A stretch of 64,000 bases of DNA from Xanthostigma xanthostigma (GCA_963575645.1 OY754466.1:35062001-35126000); one strand, 5' to 3'. Shown: positions 33,908 through 45,389, counted from the stretch's first letter. The notes: generated by a model from the letters alone, not told the origin. Numbers and translations are program-made.

Positions 33908-34618
33908 TTCATCGATTATAAATAAAACAAAGCCTTACTGACTAAACTCTATGTATATCAAATTATTTTTTTAGCTGTTGACCAGAATCGATTCAGAGCT
34001 TATTACTTGTTTCCAAGTGTGTAGATTTTCATGGCCGGCGTTGTCCCAAATTTTCTTGGTTTCCGGGCTTGTAAACCGTGCTCCATTGTATATCTACCTG
34101 ACGTTTCGTCTACAACTGCGAAAGACATTATCAGAGGACATCGGGCGAAGTGTCCTTCTAGAAGGCTCACAGGTAAGTGTGTCGACGACTCCTGTTCTCC
34201 TTTTATGCTCAGCGTGTTAGTGTTCTCCGCTCGGTCGTAGTTCGCTCTTGTATGACTGAGCGCAACGACCAGTCACAGAAGAGCAGAGAACACTAGCACG
34301 AGGAGCATAAAAGAAGAGAGAACAGGAGTCGTCGACACACTTACTAGTGAGCAGCCTAGAAGGACACCTGATCGTCCGCTACCACATCGCCTTTGATGAT
34401 GTCTACCGCAGTTGTAGACGAAACGTCAGGTAGATATACAAATGGACCACGGTTTACAAGCCCCGAAACCAAGAAGAACACCAGCCGTGAAAACCTACAC
34501 ACTTTGATAGAAGTAATAAGCTCTGAGTCGATTTTGATCAACAGCTAGACAATACAGAAAAATAGATTTGATATAGAGTTCAATCAGTAAGGCTTTATTT
34601 TCTTTAAAATCGATGAAC
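33908..34618. mobile_element. Foldback element, about 330-bp arms (ACGTTTCGTC family)
   Basis: The left arm from TTCATCGATTATAAATAAAA and the right arm ending ...AAAATCGATGAAC remain complementary, with moderate divergence, to a centre near 34,245-34,265. Landmarks in both arms are CCTGACGTTTCGTCTACAAC and TGTCGACGACTCCTGTTCTC. A related segment lies at 50.86-51.01 kb. Confidence 0.85.
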
Positions 34619-34839
34619 TACAAGCCCGGAAACAAAGACTTATTATCTCTGTTTACGGTTTATGATCGACTCGGGAGTCAAATTTTGTTTTGTAATAAAT
34701 ATAGACTAGAGTGACCTGTGCGAATTATTCGCACTAAATAAGTATAATAATTATCACTGTACAAAATTATTTTTTAAATATAATTGCAGGTATTCAATTC
34801 GTTTTTAATTTTGCAGACTGCTTATAACGTTCTTCTTTT

Positions 34840-35120
34840 TGTTGTATTACAATATGAAGCTCAGATGACAGATCGAAGAAATATTTTACTATTTTTTACT
34901 ATTTTACTATTGAGCTAAGCCGTCAGATGGCATCATGCAGCATTGCTGTGACGGTGTTCAGCGTTGCTCGCTGTTTCAAAATTAAAGCCGTTAGATGGCA
35001 GTATGCAGTATTGTGTCTGTTGTGTTACAATATGAAGGTCAGATGACAGATCGAAGTGTTGACGTTGTTTCAAAATTAAAGCCGTCAGATGGCAGACGTT
35101 GTTCAGCGTTGCTGTATTTT
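34840..35120 (+). repeat. Local complex direct duplications
   Basis: The word GTCAGATGACAGATCGAAG-like (AATATGAAGCTCAGATGACA at about 34,851 and AATATGAAGGTCAGATGACA at about 35,030) and AAAGCCGT(C/T)AGATGGCA (about 34,914 as AAGCCGTCAGATGGCA, 34,984 and 35,080) recur two to three times with GTTCAGCGTTGCT. The spacing is irregular, so this is duplicated and rearranged rather than a simple satellite. Confidence 0.75.
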
Positions 35121-35290
35121 AATTAATTTACAAAAACAAAAGCAATAATAAATTTTTTAGTTGTCGATGTCAGTAGAGCAAGCAATTATCTGTAAAATTA
35201 TATAGATAATTTATGTGGAGAAATTGTGAGGTTTTTTCTAAAAAGGGAGGCAAACATCTTTAACCTTAGCGTATTAATATATATGATGAT

Positions 35291-35331
35291 TGTAGATTAT
35301 AGACGCTCAACAGTTGAAGTCATCAGAGTGT
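35291..35331 (-). repeat. Dispersed AGACGCT hairpin repeat, copy 4
   Basis: GTAGATTATAGACGCTCAAC followed by AGTTGAAGTCATCAGAGTGT. The distal arm has decayed (GAGTGTA for GCGTCTA). Confidence 0.62.
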
Positions 35332-36822
35332 ATGTGTGCATTAGAGAATCTGTTAGCTATTTCCCAAAATACATTGGAATGCAAATTACATTCCAACATT
35401 TCCCTTGAGGGAGTTTCGAAATGAGGCAGCGGTACTGTTTGGGATAACCTAAGAATTGTTTTCTTTCCAGTTTGACACGAGAATGGGAATATTCTAAAAA
35501 GCCCAGATATTATATGCTTATTTATCAAATTATGTTATTTTTTTTGGGAAAGACGAATCAAACTGGGTTTAAGTGACGTAAATTAATTGTTATAATGAAG
35601 TACTTGTAAGGCATCGCATCGACGGCATATTATATCACATAGTTTTGATCAAATTCCGATTGAACTAAGCGTTAATAATAACTATTTATAACGTAACATA
35701 ATACATTTTAATTAAGTAGTATAATTATATAGAGAGTATGACTGTGTATAGCGTATCACTTTTCATTTCATTTTGATCTTGGGTTTAATAAGACAAGTCT
35801 GTTTCATGTTCAGACATGAAACTAGGATGAGCTTGAATTGTGCAAGCTGTAAGTGTTTCCCACGTGCTTTCAGCAGAAATTGAAAGACTGAAAAATGTAT
35901 TCAATTACTTATTTGTCGGCCAGTCCTCGCATTCAAAGAACAAGTCAAAGCAATTCTTATAAATACTTTTTACGAGCAATTAATCGACCTTTACTAGCTT
36001 TTATGAGGGAAAGTAAAAAAATACATTTTCTTTATAGCATTATACAAGATGGCTCTTTAAAACCCGAACACCCCTTTTATTTAGTAGAGGAATGATTTTC
36101 TAAAAAAAAGTTTAGAAATCAAAGTTGCAGAGTATCATGGAGGAAGACTTGGTCTTGGTCTTTTTTATTTCTTTTACAGTAGGCGCCTTCGAGATGTCAT
36201 GGTCACCTCTGCTTTTTTTTAAATAGGAACTCACACTTTCATCTCGGATTATTATTCTTTAGGTCAAAGAAAACAACATTTGTACCAAACATTTTTTGAT
36301 TTGATGAAATCCTGAACCGCTGTTGGGTTTCAATTTATCCCATGTTTCCTATTTTAGTGGATTGTGTGAGTCGGAAAAAACCCAAAACGCTTCGACTATT
36401 GTCCGATGCAACTAGTTTTCTTGGATGCTGAATATACACACCGGCACACACGCAAACACATTCACTCATAAACAAACAAAATGTGACGCCTCAGCCTATG
36501 CGAGGCAGAAACAGGAAACATGGGACGAATTAAGAACCAAACAGTGCTTCTGGTTTGCATTAAATCGAAAAAATTTTAGTACAAAAGTTATTTTCTTTGG
36601 CCCAAAGAACAATAATCCGAGATAAAAATATGGGTCCCTATTTAAAAAAAAGTGGAGGTGTGCTTGATATGTTGGAGGTACGTCCACTAAATGAAAAAAA
36701 AACTACATCAATGTTCTACCTCCTTGGATTCCCTGCAACTTTAATTGAAACTTTTTTTCGAAAATCCTTCCTCTACGAAATAAAAAAAAATTCTCGGGTT
36801 TTAAATAGAGTACCTCACACAA
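35332..36822. other. No gene recognised
   Basis: Short frames of 60-75 codons on both strands have no recognisable motif. No repeat family of this window was identified. Confidence 0.45.
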
Positions 36823-37219
36823 GGCCCGAAAGTTTGATGTTGTTGCACTGCGCGCTTCGGGTATCATGGCGCGCTGTTCAAAAATGTCAAACTTTCGGCC
36901 AGTGTAATTTATTCATACCTCGGTCATAAGTATACGCTTATTAAATACATCGATTAATTAATTACTTATGAATTACATAAAACACAAATAAATTTCAAGC
37001 AGGCAGCTTTGAGGTTATACGTAAAAACGCGAATGATAGCTGTTAGCGACTATAAATGAAAACGACATCTAAACAACAGTTGATAGGTGGTTTTTTCTTT
37101 ACTGCCGCCCAAATGCACGCACTTCCCTCATCAGTGCGTGTAATTCGACCAGTGCGTAAATGTTAGACTTTCTGCCTTACAATTGATGCCGAAAGTACGT
37201 ACTTTCGATCGAGGTATGA
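36823..37219. mobile_element. Two adjacent small inverted-repeat units
   Basis: Unit 1 (36,823-36,900): GGCCCGAAAGTTTGATGTTG pairs with CAAACTTTCGGCC around a GCGCGC-containing loop. Unit 2 (about 36,914-37,219): TTCATACCTCGGTCATAAGT pairs with TACTTTCGATCGAGGTATGAA. They may be one rearranged element or two neighbouring MITEs. Confidence 0.6.
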
Positions 37220-37990
37220 AGAAAAATTCATTCTGTATATACCTATTAATTCTGCTAATATTGAAATAATTGCAGTGCGCGATTTGAAGTTTCACAAACT
37301 TGTCTTGCAATGGTTAATGGCGACCAAACATTGACTATAATAACCAACCTGAAATTTTAAAATCGTGATTTTCAAACTTAAATTCTGTACATTCAAAATA
37401 CATCGGCACAATCAAATTCATTCTTTAGTTCAAAATAAATAGACCTGCAGCGATTTGGGAAGCTATAACATCCACAGATGATAAAATGTTGTTGATTTGC
37501 CATTCAGTTGTTGAAGCGTATTTGTATATCCATAAAACGATTCATGAGTTATTTGTTTATGAACCTGTTTAATTTTGACTTTAGTAATACGTTTGATGTT
37601 TTAGAGATTATATTTACACCTCTATCAGGCAGCAGCACACATTATAGTGTAATAAAGCAGGTTTAATTACGTTTCTACTTCCTAAGTTCAGCAGTTATTT
37701 AGACAAATTCAGACACTTACGAACATACTCTGATTATAATTAACTTCTGCAATTTTTGAAGTGGCTTACATGTGATATAGGTATAGTAGCTTGAAATGTA
37801 GAGATTCTAAATAATGGAGCTAAATTAGCGTCGTTAGCTTGATCGTTAATTATTAGACATTAATTATTCGATCAAGTGCCAATTACGAATGTAAGGTTAA
37901 ATAATATTATTATTTATGTTTATAGTGTTTGCTATTGTTGTACGAAACACACCGTGATCGGTTAACGCTATATATGAAAAAAATACTTTC
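37220..37990. other. No gene recognised
   Basis: AT-rich sequence. A small self-complementary segment around 37,840-37,880 (GATCGTTAATTATTAGACAT with ATTATTCGATCAAGTGCC) is the only structure noted. Confidence 0.45.
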
Positions 37991-38052
37991 CGTGTCACTG
38001 TCGGGACTTAAACCCGCAACTATCGTGACGGATGAATTAATCAGTTATGACA
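37991..38052 (-). repeat. tRNA-derived SINE head, copy 2
   Basis: The minus strand reads AACTGATTAATTCATCCGTC, then ACGATAGTTGCGGGTTTAAG, then TCCCGACAGTGACACGGAAA. The GGGTTTAAGTCCC core matches a Pol III B box. It corresponds base for base to copy 1 at 3.3 kb over about 60 nt. Confidence 0.65.
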
Positions 38053-38417
38053 CATATCAACAGTCAACCATTCTCATAATAAAACGTATTTGTAACTGTA
38101 TTCCACATAGTCGAGAGCTAAATTTTTACATTAGGCATCGCAAAATATCTTCATGCTAGCGAAAGCTATTTTATAAGTGTGAATCAAAGGTGAAATTTTT
38201 AATTATTAGGTAAATGCGGTTTGCACATAAATATTCTGACGTATATAAAAATGAGTTTTAATAATTTGTTACTTAAATTTTCATGTTTATTATATTTTAA
38301 AAAATTGCGAATAGCGATTAGCAACCTACTGATTTTTCAATACTGGACTGATGTTTTGAAAAATATATACCCATGTATACCTAAAATCGAAAGAACTTGC
38401 GGGGTTCAAACGATTCC

Positions 38418-38689
38418 GCGCGTTTTCATCCCCGACAAAATGTCCTACGGACAAAATATCCCCCGACAAAATATCCTATCAGCAAAACTGGTTTAGAGTT
38501 ACTGTATTACTCTCTCACTTTGTATACACGACCCCGTAATTGTTTTTTAAAGAACTCCCCCCAAACGCCTTCCCCTTTTCACTGTGTAAAAACGCCATCG
38601 CATCGACACGACCCCGTAATATTATTGTTTTTATGTTGGGGGATATTTTGCCCGTAGGCAGGACATTTTGTCGGGAGATCAAGACGCGC
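38418..38689. mobile_element. Inverted-repeat element (GACAAAATGTCC type)
   Basis: The left arm GCGCGTTTTCATCCCCGACA then AAATGTCCTACGG...ATATCCCCC is complementary over about 50 bp to GGGGGATATTTTGCCCGTAG then GCAGGACATTTTGTCGGGAG. The interior contains one reverse unit of the 82-bp minisatellite found at 10.16-10.35 kb, with CATCGCATCGACACGACCCC occurring there. Confidence 0.8.
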
Positions 38690-39210
38690 ATTACCGTTCA
38701 AACAGTGGAGTTATCTTGTAATGTCAAAATCAAAGTGTCCATTCTTTTTCTCAACAATTTTGCGTGAACGTTGAGATAAATAGAATGCCGTAACAGCAGC
38801 CTATCAAAAGTTTGTGCTTACCTACACAATTAATGGCCTTGAACTATTTTCTTGTCGTTTCTTTACCTGTGATGCGCTATTGATAGATCAGAAAGAATGT
38901 ACGAACTAAACTGTTAATAATAATGATGCGAGTCGCGTGTGTTAATGCATATGTTGAGAAACGAATATATAACTTGAATATTGCGTTGTTCTAATCGTCG
39001 ATATTAATGCTTTGAATTTTTAAAAGGGTACTCTAATGCTGATTTGCAGAAAGCATTGCCAGAAAATATGATTTGGTAATGACCTTAAATAGTAACCATA
39101 CATATTTTTCCATAAGAACAGCATAGTGAAATTTTAAATCGTCTTTGCTCGAAAAATAACTGATCGATCGAAACAATATTTTTCTTAAAAATGTATATGT
39201 TACGGTCTTT

Positions 39211-40086
39211 ACCCGAATTCGGTCAATGCCCGAAAGACAAACGAATATTTCCCAAATCCGAAATCTTACATTTAAAAGGGTATTAAGTGTTATAATAGGC
39301 TAACTTTGAAACTAATGGAGCAATCGGAATGCCTCAATGAAATGGTTTCTAGAGAGTTAAAATATCTACAGAATAAGAGGTCGAATGTCTCAATCGGATA
39401 ATTAGGTCCTGAAAAATTTAGGAAAAACCAGAAAATTAGGCGTTTTTTTCGAAAATTCATAGCTACGGTAACGCATACAGGCCTGTCGGAAAAAAGCGCA
39501 CTGCAAAGTTTCAATCGCGATTTCGTGAAAACTAATAATCCGACAGCACCCAACTTTGACACATATAAAAGACATTATAATCCCTACTAAAATTTTAACG
39601 CTCAAGCTCAAAAAATGAAGGAGCTATGAATTTTAGAAAAAAACGCGTAATTTTTTGGTTTTTCCTAAATTTTTCAGGACCTAATTATCTGATTGAGACG
39701 TTCGACCTCTCATTCTGTAGATATTTTAATTCTCTACAAACCATTTCATTGGGGCATTCCGATTGCTCCATTAGTTTTAAAGTTATAAGCAAAGAAAGAC
39801 ATAGGTAAATCGCGTTTTTATTGCAATAAATTGTTGATAACTAACAAATGAACCGGAAATTCGAGTGAAAAACAAATACATATTCATCTGCTTATTATCT
39901 TTTATATCATCCCACAATCGGTTCGCTACTAGTCTTTATGTCACGAGAACGCTGTTTTAAATCTCTATAGCTTGGCCTATTATAACACTCAATACCCGTT
40001 TAAATGTAAGATTTCGGGTTTGGGAAATATTCGTTGGTCAAAACTAGTTTTGCGCATTTATTTCGGACACTCACCGAATTCGGGTA
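39211..40086. mobile_element. Composite foldback with nested giant-palindrome relative
   Basis: The outer arms ACCCGAATTCGGTCAATGCC...TTAAGTGTTATA and the complement ending CTCACCGAATTCGGGT enclose 39,297-39,972. That interior is a relative of the 15.2-16.5 kb palindrome, beginning at a shortened arm and ending ...TATAGCTTGGCCTAT. The interior has lost much of its left arm, so its symmetry is broken. The layout is an older TIR element serving as landing site for another foldback. Confidence 0.8.
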
Positions 40087-40595
40087 TATACATGTATTTA
40101 ACTCGATTTTTTGTGCAATTTTCAATTCGAAACAACTTTTTTTTACATATTTTGATCAAAATAAAACTTGAAATGCGATCGTTTTCTATGTCGATCAATC
40201 CTTTGTTTTTGTGTGAGTACAATCTAATTGTTCTATATGTCAGGAAGTTTTATAACGGCGTTAGACTGCTCCTGAATGTATGAACACTGTAATTATGTGA
40301 TCATAATATAAGGTCATTGTCAAATCAATTTGACAATGCGTTCTGCAACCCAGCATAAATTATATTAGGGGTAATCTTGTCTCGAATTGACACATTAATG
40401 CTCATCAACAGAATTTACACAAAACTTATAAATCAAATATACAGACTAGATTTAGTGTAGGCAATTCTAATTAGAAAAATGAATATAATATTATTCTTTT
40501 AAAAATGATTCCAAAATAAACAAAATTGTGATGTCACTCTGTGCTTGTGTATTTGATTGTGACAAAAGTTATTACGACAGACAGTGAATAGCTGA
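40087..40595. other. Upstream flank of the coding exon
   Basis: AT-rich with no gene. The last 60 bases become more pyrimidine/G mixed (CTCTGTGCTTGTGTATTTGA at about 40,538) before the CpG-rich exon. This could supply a branch/polypyrimidine region, although no strong acceptor stands out. Confidence 0.4.
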
Positions 40596-41459
40596 GAATA
40601 CAAGGCTAGAAGTGGCGCCCGTTCGACACTGATCGAAATAAAGTTTAAAATAGCCGCGGGGAAAGAACGTTGCGACAGCACGATCGGCAGTGAACAGAAT
40701 ACGGCCGACGGCCAGCCGTATGAGTGGCGACGGCTTGTTGGGTCCATAAGACGCCGAGTGACGCGTCATGTCGGCACGGGGAGCAGCGGAACAGAAAGTT
40801 CGCAGGGTCCGCAGCACTCGACTATCACCGCCCGGAAAGGTTCCCTGACGAAGAACTTCCTCAGCCGCGAGAAAAGCAGAGACGCGGCCGAGCCGTTGGG
40901 AAAACGGAAATCCGAAAGCTCCAACAATCTAGGCCACGATAATTATGCCTTCGATCCGGACGATAGCGCCGATGTGACGGTTAAGTTATCGAAAAGTTTA
41001 GAAACACAAATCAGCGTTAACATTCCTGCTAAACAAAAGACTAACGTGGAGGCGAGAAGTGATTTCTTTAAACCGTTAAGAGAAAAGTCTAAAGACGGCG
41101 CTAAACAAACAGACAGACAGATTGTCGATGTTCCGACGACGTCGAGAAGTGATTTTTTTAAAAGCTTTAAAGATAAGTCTAGTAGCAAAGTAGCAAATGT
41201 AAATAACTCTAGTGTTAAATCTTCGGGCAAGAAAACGGAGCCGTCTGTTAAAATGAAGGACGGATCAAAAATTGCAGGCGGCTCTAAATCGTCCGGTTTT
41301 GGTTTTAAATGCAAAGACAATACGACCAGTGCTAAAAGTGATTCGAAAACTAATAGTGCTATTTGTGATAAACTGCGCGAGAAAGGAACGAGAGATGATT
41401 TTCTCAAAGCCACAATGAGAATCTTCCTTGTTGTGTCACCACCTGTTGGAAAAATACAG
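40596..41459 (+). CDS. Host coding exon: Ser/Lys-rich protein with RSDFFK repeats (partial)
   Basis: The frame is open from 40,596 to the splice donor CAG|GTACGT at 41,459/41,460, ending in phase 0. No in-frame ATG lies near the start (GTG at 40,758 is not a eukaryotic start), so this is probably an internal or second exon whose acceptor lies between 40,596 and 40,760. Numbered from 40,758, the protein is basic and Ser/Lys-rich, with no membrane segment or signal peptide. A motif recurs as RSDFFKPLREKS (100-111), RSDFFKSFKDKS (130-141) and RDDFLK (212-217), the last leading into the hydrophobic MRIFLVVSPPVGKIQ at the exon end. The low-complexity part looks disordered and the tail may enter a folded domain in the next exon. 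The 5' part is CpG-rich, unlike its surroundings. I do not recognise the gene, and no following exon is evident in the next 22 kb. Confidence 0.65.
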
Positions 41460-41737
41460 GTACGTAATAACAATAACAATTGCAATGCTTATCTTTGGGA
41501 ATGTGCACAGCTGTTTGAAAAAAAAACAGGTTTAATTACTGACCTACTTATCAGTCCCGCGAAAATATATTACAAACATGTAATTAAATTATTAAAAATG
41601 CGGATTTTTAAACCGTTTTTAAAATAGTACAATTTGTTGAAATAACTCGAAACATTGGATTGGATTGGATTTCAGATTTTTTTCTATTGTGCAATAAGCT
41701 TTCATATTTTTTTCACGGAATACATTATATAGTCTAC

Positions 41738-42027
41738 TAGCGATCCGTCCTGGTTTCGCCCGGGTCCGATAGATATAATTCTGCAAAATGTATTTCGTTT
41801 GCGGCCCGGCGTCTTAACTAATAGTTTTGAGCAAATTCTATCAGATGTCGTTACATGTTACTAAAATAGTTTTTTTGAGAAAACACCGTAATGTTACCCA
41901 AAATATTAAATAAAAATTATCCTGTAGCGTAAGTTGCATCAAGCATGACAAATTTACAACATTTCATTAAAATCGGTTCAGTGGTTTCGGAGATAAGCGC
42001 GGACGAACATCGTGATTTTATATAGAC
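41738..42027 (+). repeat. Retroposon-like repeat, copy 1 (GGTTTCGCCCGGGT type)
   Basis: Runs from CTAGCGATCCGTCCTGGTTT to GGTTCAGTGGTTTCGGAGAT + AAGCGCGGACGAACATCG and then a TATATA-like tail. It is co-linear with 54,283-54,690, including CTGCAAAATGTATTTCGTTT and ATAGTTTTGAGCAAATTCTA. It resembles the 3' region of RTE-like non-LTR elements, judged from the TTCAGTGGTTTCGGAGAT and TATA-tail style. Confidence 0.7.
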
Positions 42028-42230
42028 ACTAGCGGTCCCGTCTGGTTTCACCCGGGTGTAAAAGAACGAATGGGAAGGGAGGAACATTAGTACAAACGAA
42101 TGTTTAGTTAGTATACCGAGATGAATGTTGTGACCAAATTTCATGATGATCGGAGTTACCGTTCAAAAGCTTTTGTTGATAAAAAGCAGTATTTATACTC
42201 TTTTAAACTAATAATTTTTTTTAATTAATT
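42028..42230 (+). repeat. Retroposon-like repeat, truncated second unit
   Basis: Starts CACTAGCGGTCCCGTCTGGT + TTCACCCGGGT directly after the previous unit's tail, then diverges (GAACGAATGGGAAGGGAGGA...). This head-to-tail arrangement points to insertion of one copy at the tail of another. Confidence 0.6.
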
Positions 42231-42298
42231 AAAATAAATTTAAATGTAAGCCTTGGAAGAAAGCAATGTAAAAAATAAAAAAAAAATAAAAATATTTT

Positions 42299-42370
42299 CG
42301 CCCAACGTGGGGCTCGAACACACGACCCTGATATTGACAGTCGCATGCTCTACCGATTGAGCCATCCGGC
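42299..42370 (-). tRNA. tRNA-like gene, GTC anticodon, tRNA-Lys-like body (probable pseudogene)
   Basis: A 72-nt cloverleaf on the minus strand: acceptor GCCGGAT/GTTGGGC (one G-G mismatch), D arm CTCAATCGGTAGAGC, anticodon loop CTGTCAA (anticodon GTC, Asp), and T arm GTGTGTTCGAGCCCCAC with an intact B box. The anticodon stem TGCGA/TATCA has two mismatches. The body, especially TCGGTAGAGCATG...CAGGGTCGT...GAGCCCCACGTTGGGCG, matches the usual insect tRNA-Lys(CTT), so the GTC anticodon is probably a decayed CTT. T-runs follow within 10-20 nt and could terminate Pol III. It is probably a pseudogene or SINE source. Confidence 0.65.
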
Positions 42371-42379
42371 GTTGTGTAC

Positions 42380-44440
42380 TCACAACGCTAATATGAGTAT
42401 ATTTAGTTAGTGCATTGCACCTGAATAGAAGCTTATTTTTGAGATACATTTTGCAACATTTTTCATTAATGCTCCGCTCCTAATGGTCGTAGCGTGATAT
42501 TATATAACCTATAGCCTTCCTCGATAAATGGGCTATCCAACAAAAATTTTTTTTTTTCAATTTGAACCAAACTCTTCAGCTTTATCTATTAGTATAGATA
42601 TATATTGTAGATTTAATAATTGATATTCTGATTTTTAAACGAAAAAAAAAATATGGCACGACTCCATTGTACAACACAAACTCACAGACACACACACACA
42701 CTATCTGAATAATAAATAAGTAATCAATATTATAATAATAATGTAGACAACATGTATTTCGGTGTGCGCGGAGGCATCAGCACCTGATACCATTAACGCT
42801 GTTATCTTTTAATAAGATTATGTAAATTCTTGTCAAACAAGCATAAATTTCATATACCTTTGTTTCGCATTATTCGCGTGCCTCAGCTGTAACCGCAAAA
42901 TAAAGTGACTCATGTCAAATTTTCGAAGTTATAGATCGCGGAAGTGACGCAAATATCCACTGTCAACTTATTAAGTCCTTATTGGCCACCTGCATTTTAT
43001 TGAGGTGTAGCGCAGCTGGTATCGAAAAAAAATCGTCGTGTTAATAAAAATTTAGGAGCCGTCGTGGGACGCCTGGCAGATGTGAAAGATAAATTTAAGC
43101 TTGCCAAATGCAGCTTCAAGTTTCAAAGCCTATGGACACTCTGCGGACACTTCCTAAAGCCCTATGTCCTATGGATGCTGCAATTTTAAGTTATTAGCAG
43201 CACCACCTAAATGAATATTCTATATATATACACGTTTAGACTATTACGGATTTTTGTTGCAATGAATGTTTCTTATTTTTAACGATTTTTACGCAATATC
43301 CGGCCCAATAACGATTTATTTAATTGAACCTATTTTTGACGATGCTAAATTAGTGCACAAAACAGTAGATGAACACGCTTGTGCTCAATTGAGATGGTGG
43401 ATGAAGTGCTGCTATCGAAAAAATTAGTGGAAGTAAACGAGAAACGGTTTAACCGTTGATTGTAAAAAGTATAGTGAAATGTTTTTTCGATGCTGTATCA
43501 CTTCTTTAAATAATATTTCATATATCTGAATCAACTACTTTTCACACGAAAACTAAATCAGAAGTTGAAGCAAGCGCACAAAAAAATTTCAACTTGAAAA
43601 AGGTCTATTGTAATCGTGGATGTATAATCAAAAAGCTATTACAATATAGTACGCGAGTGAGCAGTGAAAGTGTCTGGAATTAAGAGCGAGAACAGTTCCC
43701 TATCTCTATGGTAACTAATGATTCAAAACAATGCTGATTATTTACTTATTATTTATCGTCAGTAACAAGCCAATTTTCGTAATTAATCGCGCCATCGAAT
43801 TTTATACACCACAAATCTTCACGTTCAAAAATAGGTGCCGCGATTCTGACAAAACTGTCATTTATACTGCATCAAACTTCCGATCGTCACATATTCGTGT
43901 CTCATACAACCGAGTTTCCTAAACTCTCCTCTAGTCGTTCCGAGTCCATTTTATAAAATGTTATGTCCATTGTCTATGCGGTTGTCACTTATTTACGGGA
44001 AAGTTGAGCTGTCATTAATCTTTCATTTTATAAAAAATCAGACAGAACCCACTTTGCTTTAGTGTCACGGCTATATTATAAATAGAATATAATCTGACGG
44101 TAACCTCTATATGTTTATAGCCTGCGGTCGGGGTTTCATATCCTGCGTTCCGGTGTACTTTATAATATTATGAGTGATTGTTGTTCGTACTTCAAAGAAT
44201 TGAATGGTCTAAAAACAAGTTCTGTAATTGAATTTACCAACGTGTTTTCATTTAAATTTATGTTAACAATTAAAGCAGTGGAACTGTTAATAATAAACTT
44301 ATTGTAAACTGTGATTTGGTGAAACACTCATTTCTAGTGTTTTCATTTTTTTCGTAATTTATTTGTGCTTATCTCTGTATGGAAAATATTCTACTTTGTT
44401 GTTTTTTTAGAACTCCAAACAGTCAAGGTTATCTATAGAT
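42380..44440. other. No gene recognised
   Basis: AT-rich. A (CA)n-like run lies at about 42,690. A fragment around 43,650-43,735 (TACGCGAGTGAGCAGTGAAA; CTATCTCTATGGTAAC; CAAAACAATGCTGATT) is related to the MITE at 50.61-50.84 kb. Confidence 0.5.
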
Positions 44441-44748
44441 CAGGGGTGTCAGACTGATTTGTCTAAAGGGCCATTTATTGGATTTAGGGTGTGTTAACGG
44501 GCCAGACTCTAAATTAAAATTTAAAACATACTAAATTAAAACCTTTATTTATTTAGTTTAAATCCATTTTCGTGTAAAGGTAATAAAAACGGCAAATTAT
44601 CTTGAGCTTGAGGATCCAGCAATTTTAAAAATACGTAGTGGCATCGAAGACCGTCTAAAATCCTCACTGGATTGATTCTGGTCGCGGGCCGTATTGAGAT
44701 GATTTGACGGCCGGATGCGGCCCGCGGGCCGTATCTTTGACATCACTG
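44441..44748. mobile_element. hAT-like MITE (CAGGGGTGTCA type)
   Basis: The ends are CAGGGGTGTCAGACTGATTT and (reversed) CAGTGATGTCAAAGATACGG. The right end also carries CGGCCCGCGGGCCG. The termini and GGCC-rich subterminal parts are of a common hAT type, but the flanking 8-mers (CTATAGAT and AATAGTAG) do not match, so the insertion is old or rearranged. Confidence 0.68.
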
Positions 44749-44975
44749 AATAGTAGATCTAGATGCAATGTACCTATATTGCACATACCGCACACGTTGA
44801 GTTTCGTCCATACAAGATTAGGTATATCTACGTAAATTTCGCACGAAATGCATTCAAATTATAGCTCTTTTAAAAGGGGAGATTATGTTTAATAAAACAG
44901 AACCATTTTTAGATTGATTCGAATTCATAATTACTCTTAAAATTATTGTAATTGAAAATTGCGAACAGTTGGTTT

Positions 44976-45003
44976 GTACGTACGTATGTACGTACGTACG
45001 TTC
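44976..45003. repeat. (GTAC)n microsatellite
   Basis: An imperfect run of GTAC/GTAT tetranucleotides (TACGTACGTATGTACGTACG...), self-complementary throughout. Confidence 0.85.
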
Positions 45004-45389
45004 GAGCTCTATAGATCGCAATTTTTGACGTATGGCCTTAGTATTTTATGTTTATTATTAATTTTAAAACTAAACTAAAAATACGATTGATATTGCAAAC
45101 TCGTGATAAAAAGAGAGACTTGTCATTATGTTGTTTATAAATAAAAGTTATCTGTCAATTGTTTTATGATTCATTTTGTAACTGATGGTGCATTTATTTA
45201 ACCTCTGTTCGCGTTATTAAATTTCTGTCTTACTTTAACTGATGTTGTTTTAAATTTGTTAAAACTTGACAAATCTAACAGGGGTTACAGAATCTTGCCA
45301 TAAGACTTTGCAAAAGATATATTAGTACAATTTAAACCAATATTTTTTAACATTTTTTAAACCAATATTTAATGTATGTGGGTACCTAT

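Noticed and set aside
40943-41485. 180-codon minus-strand frame opposite the host exon
   Set aside because: It is the antisense shadow of the Ser/Lys-rich exon (Leu/Phe-rich by complement) and has no independent support.
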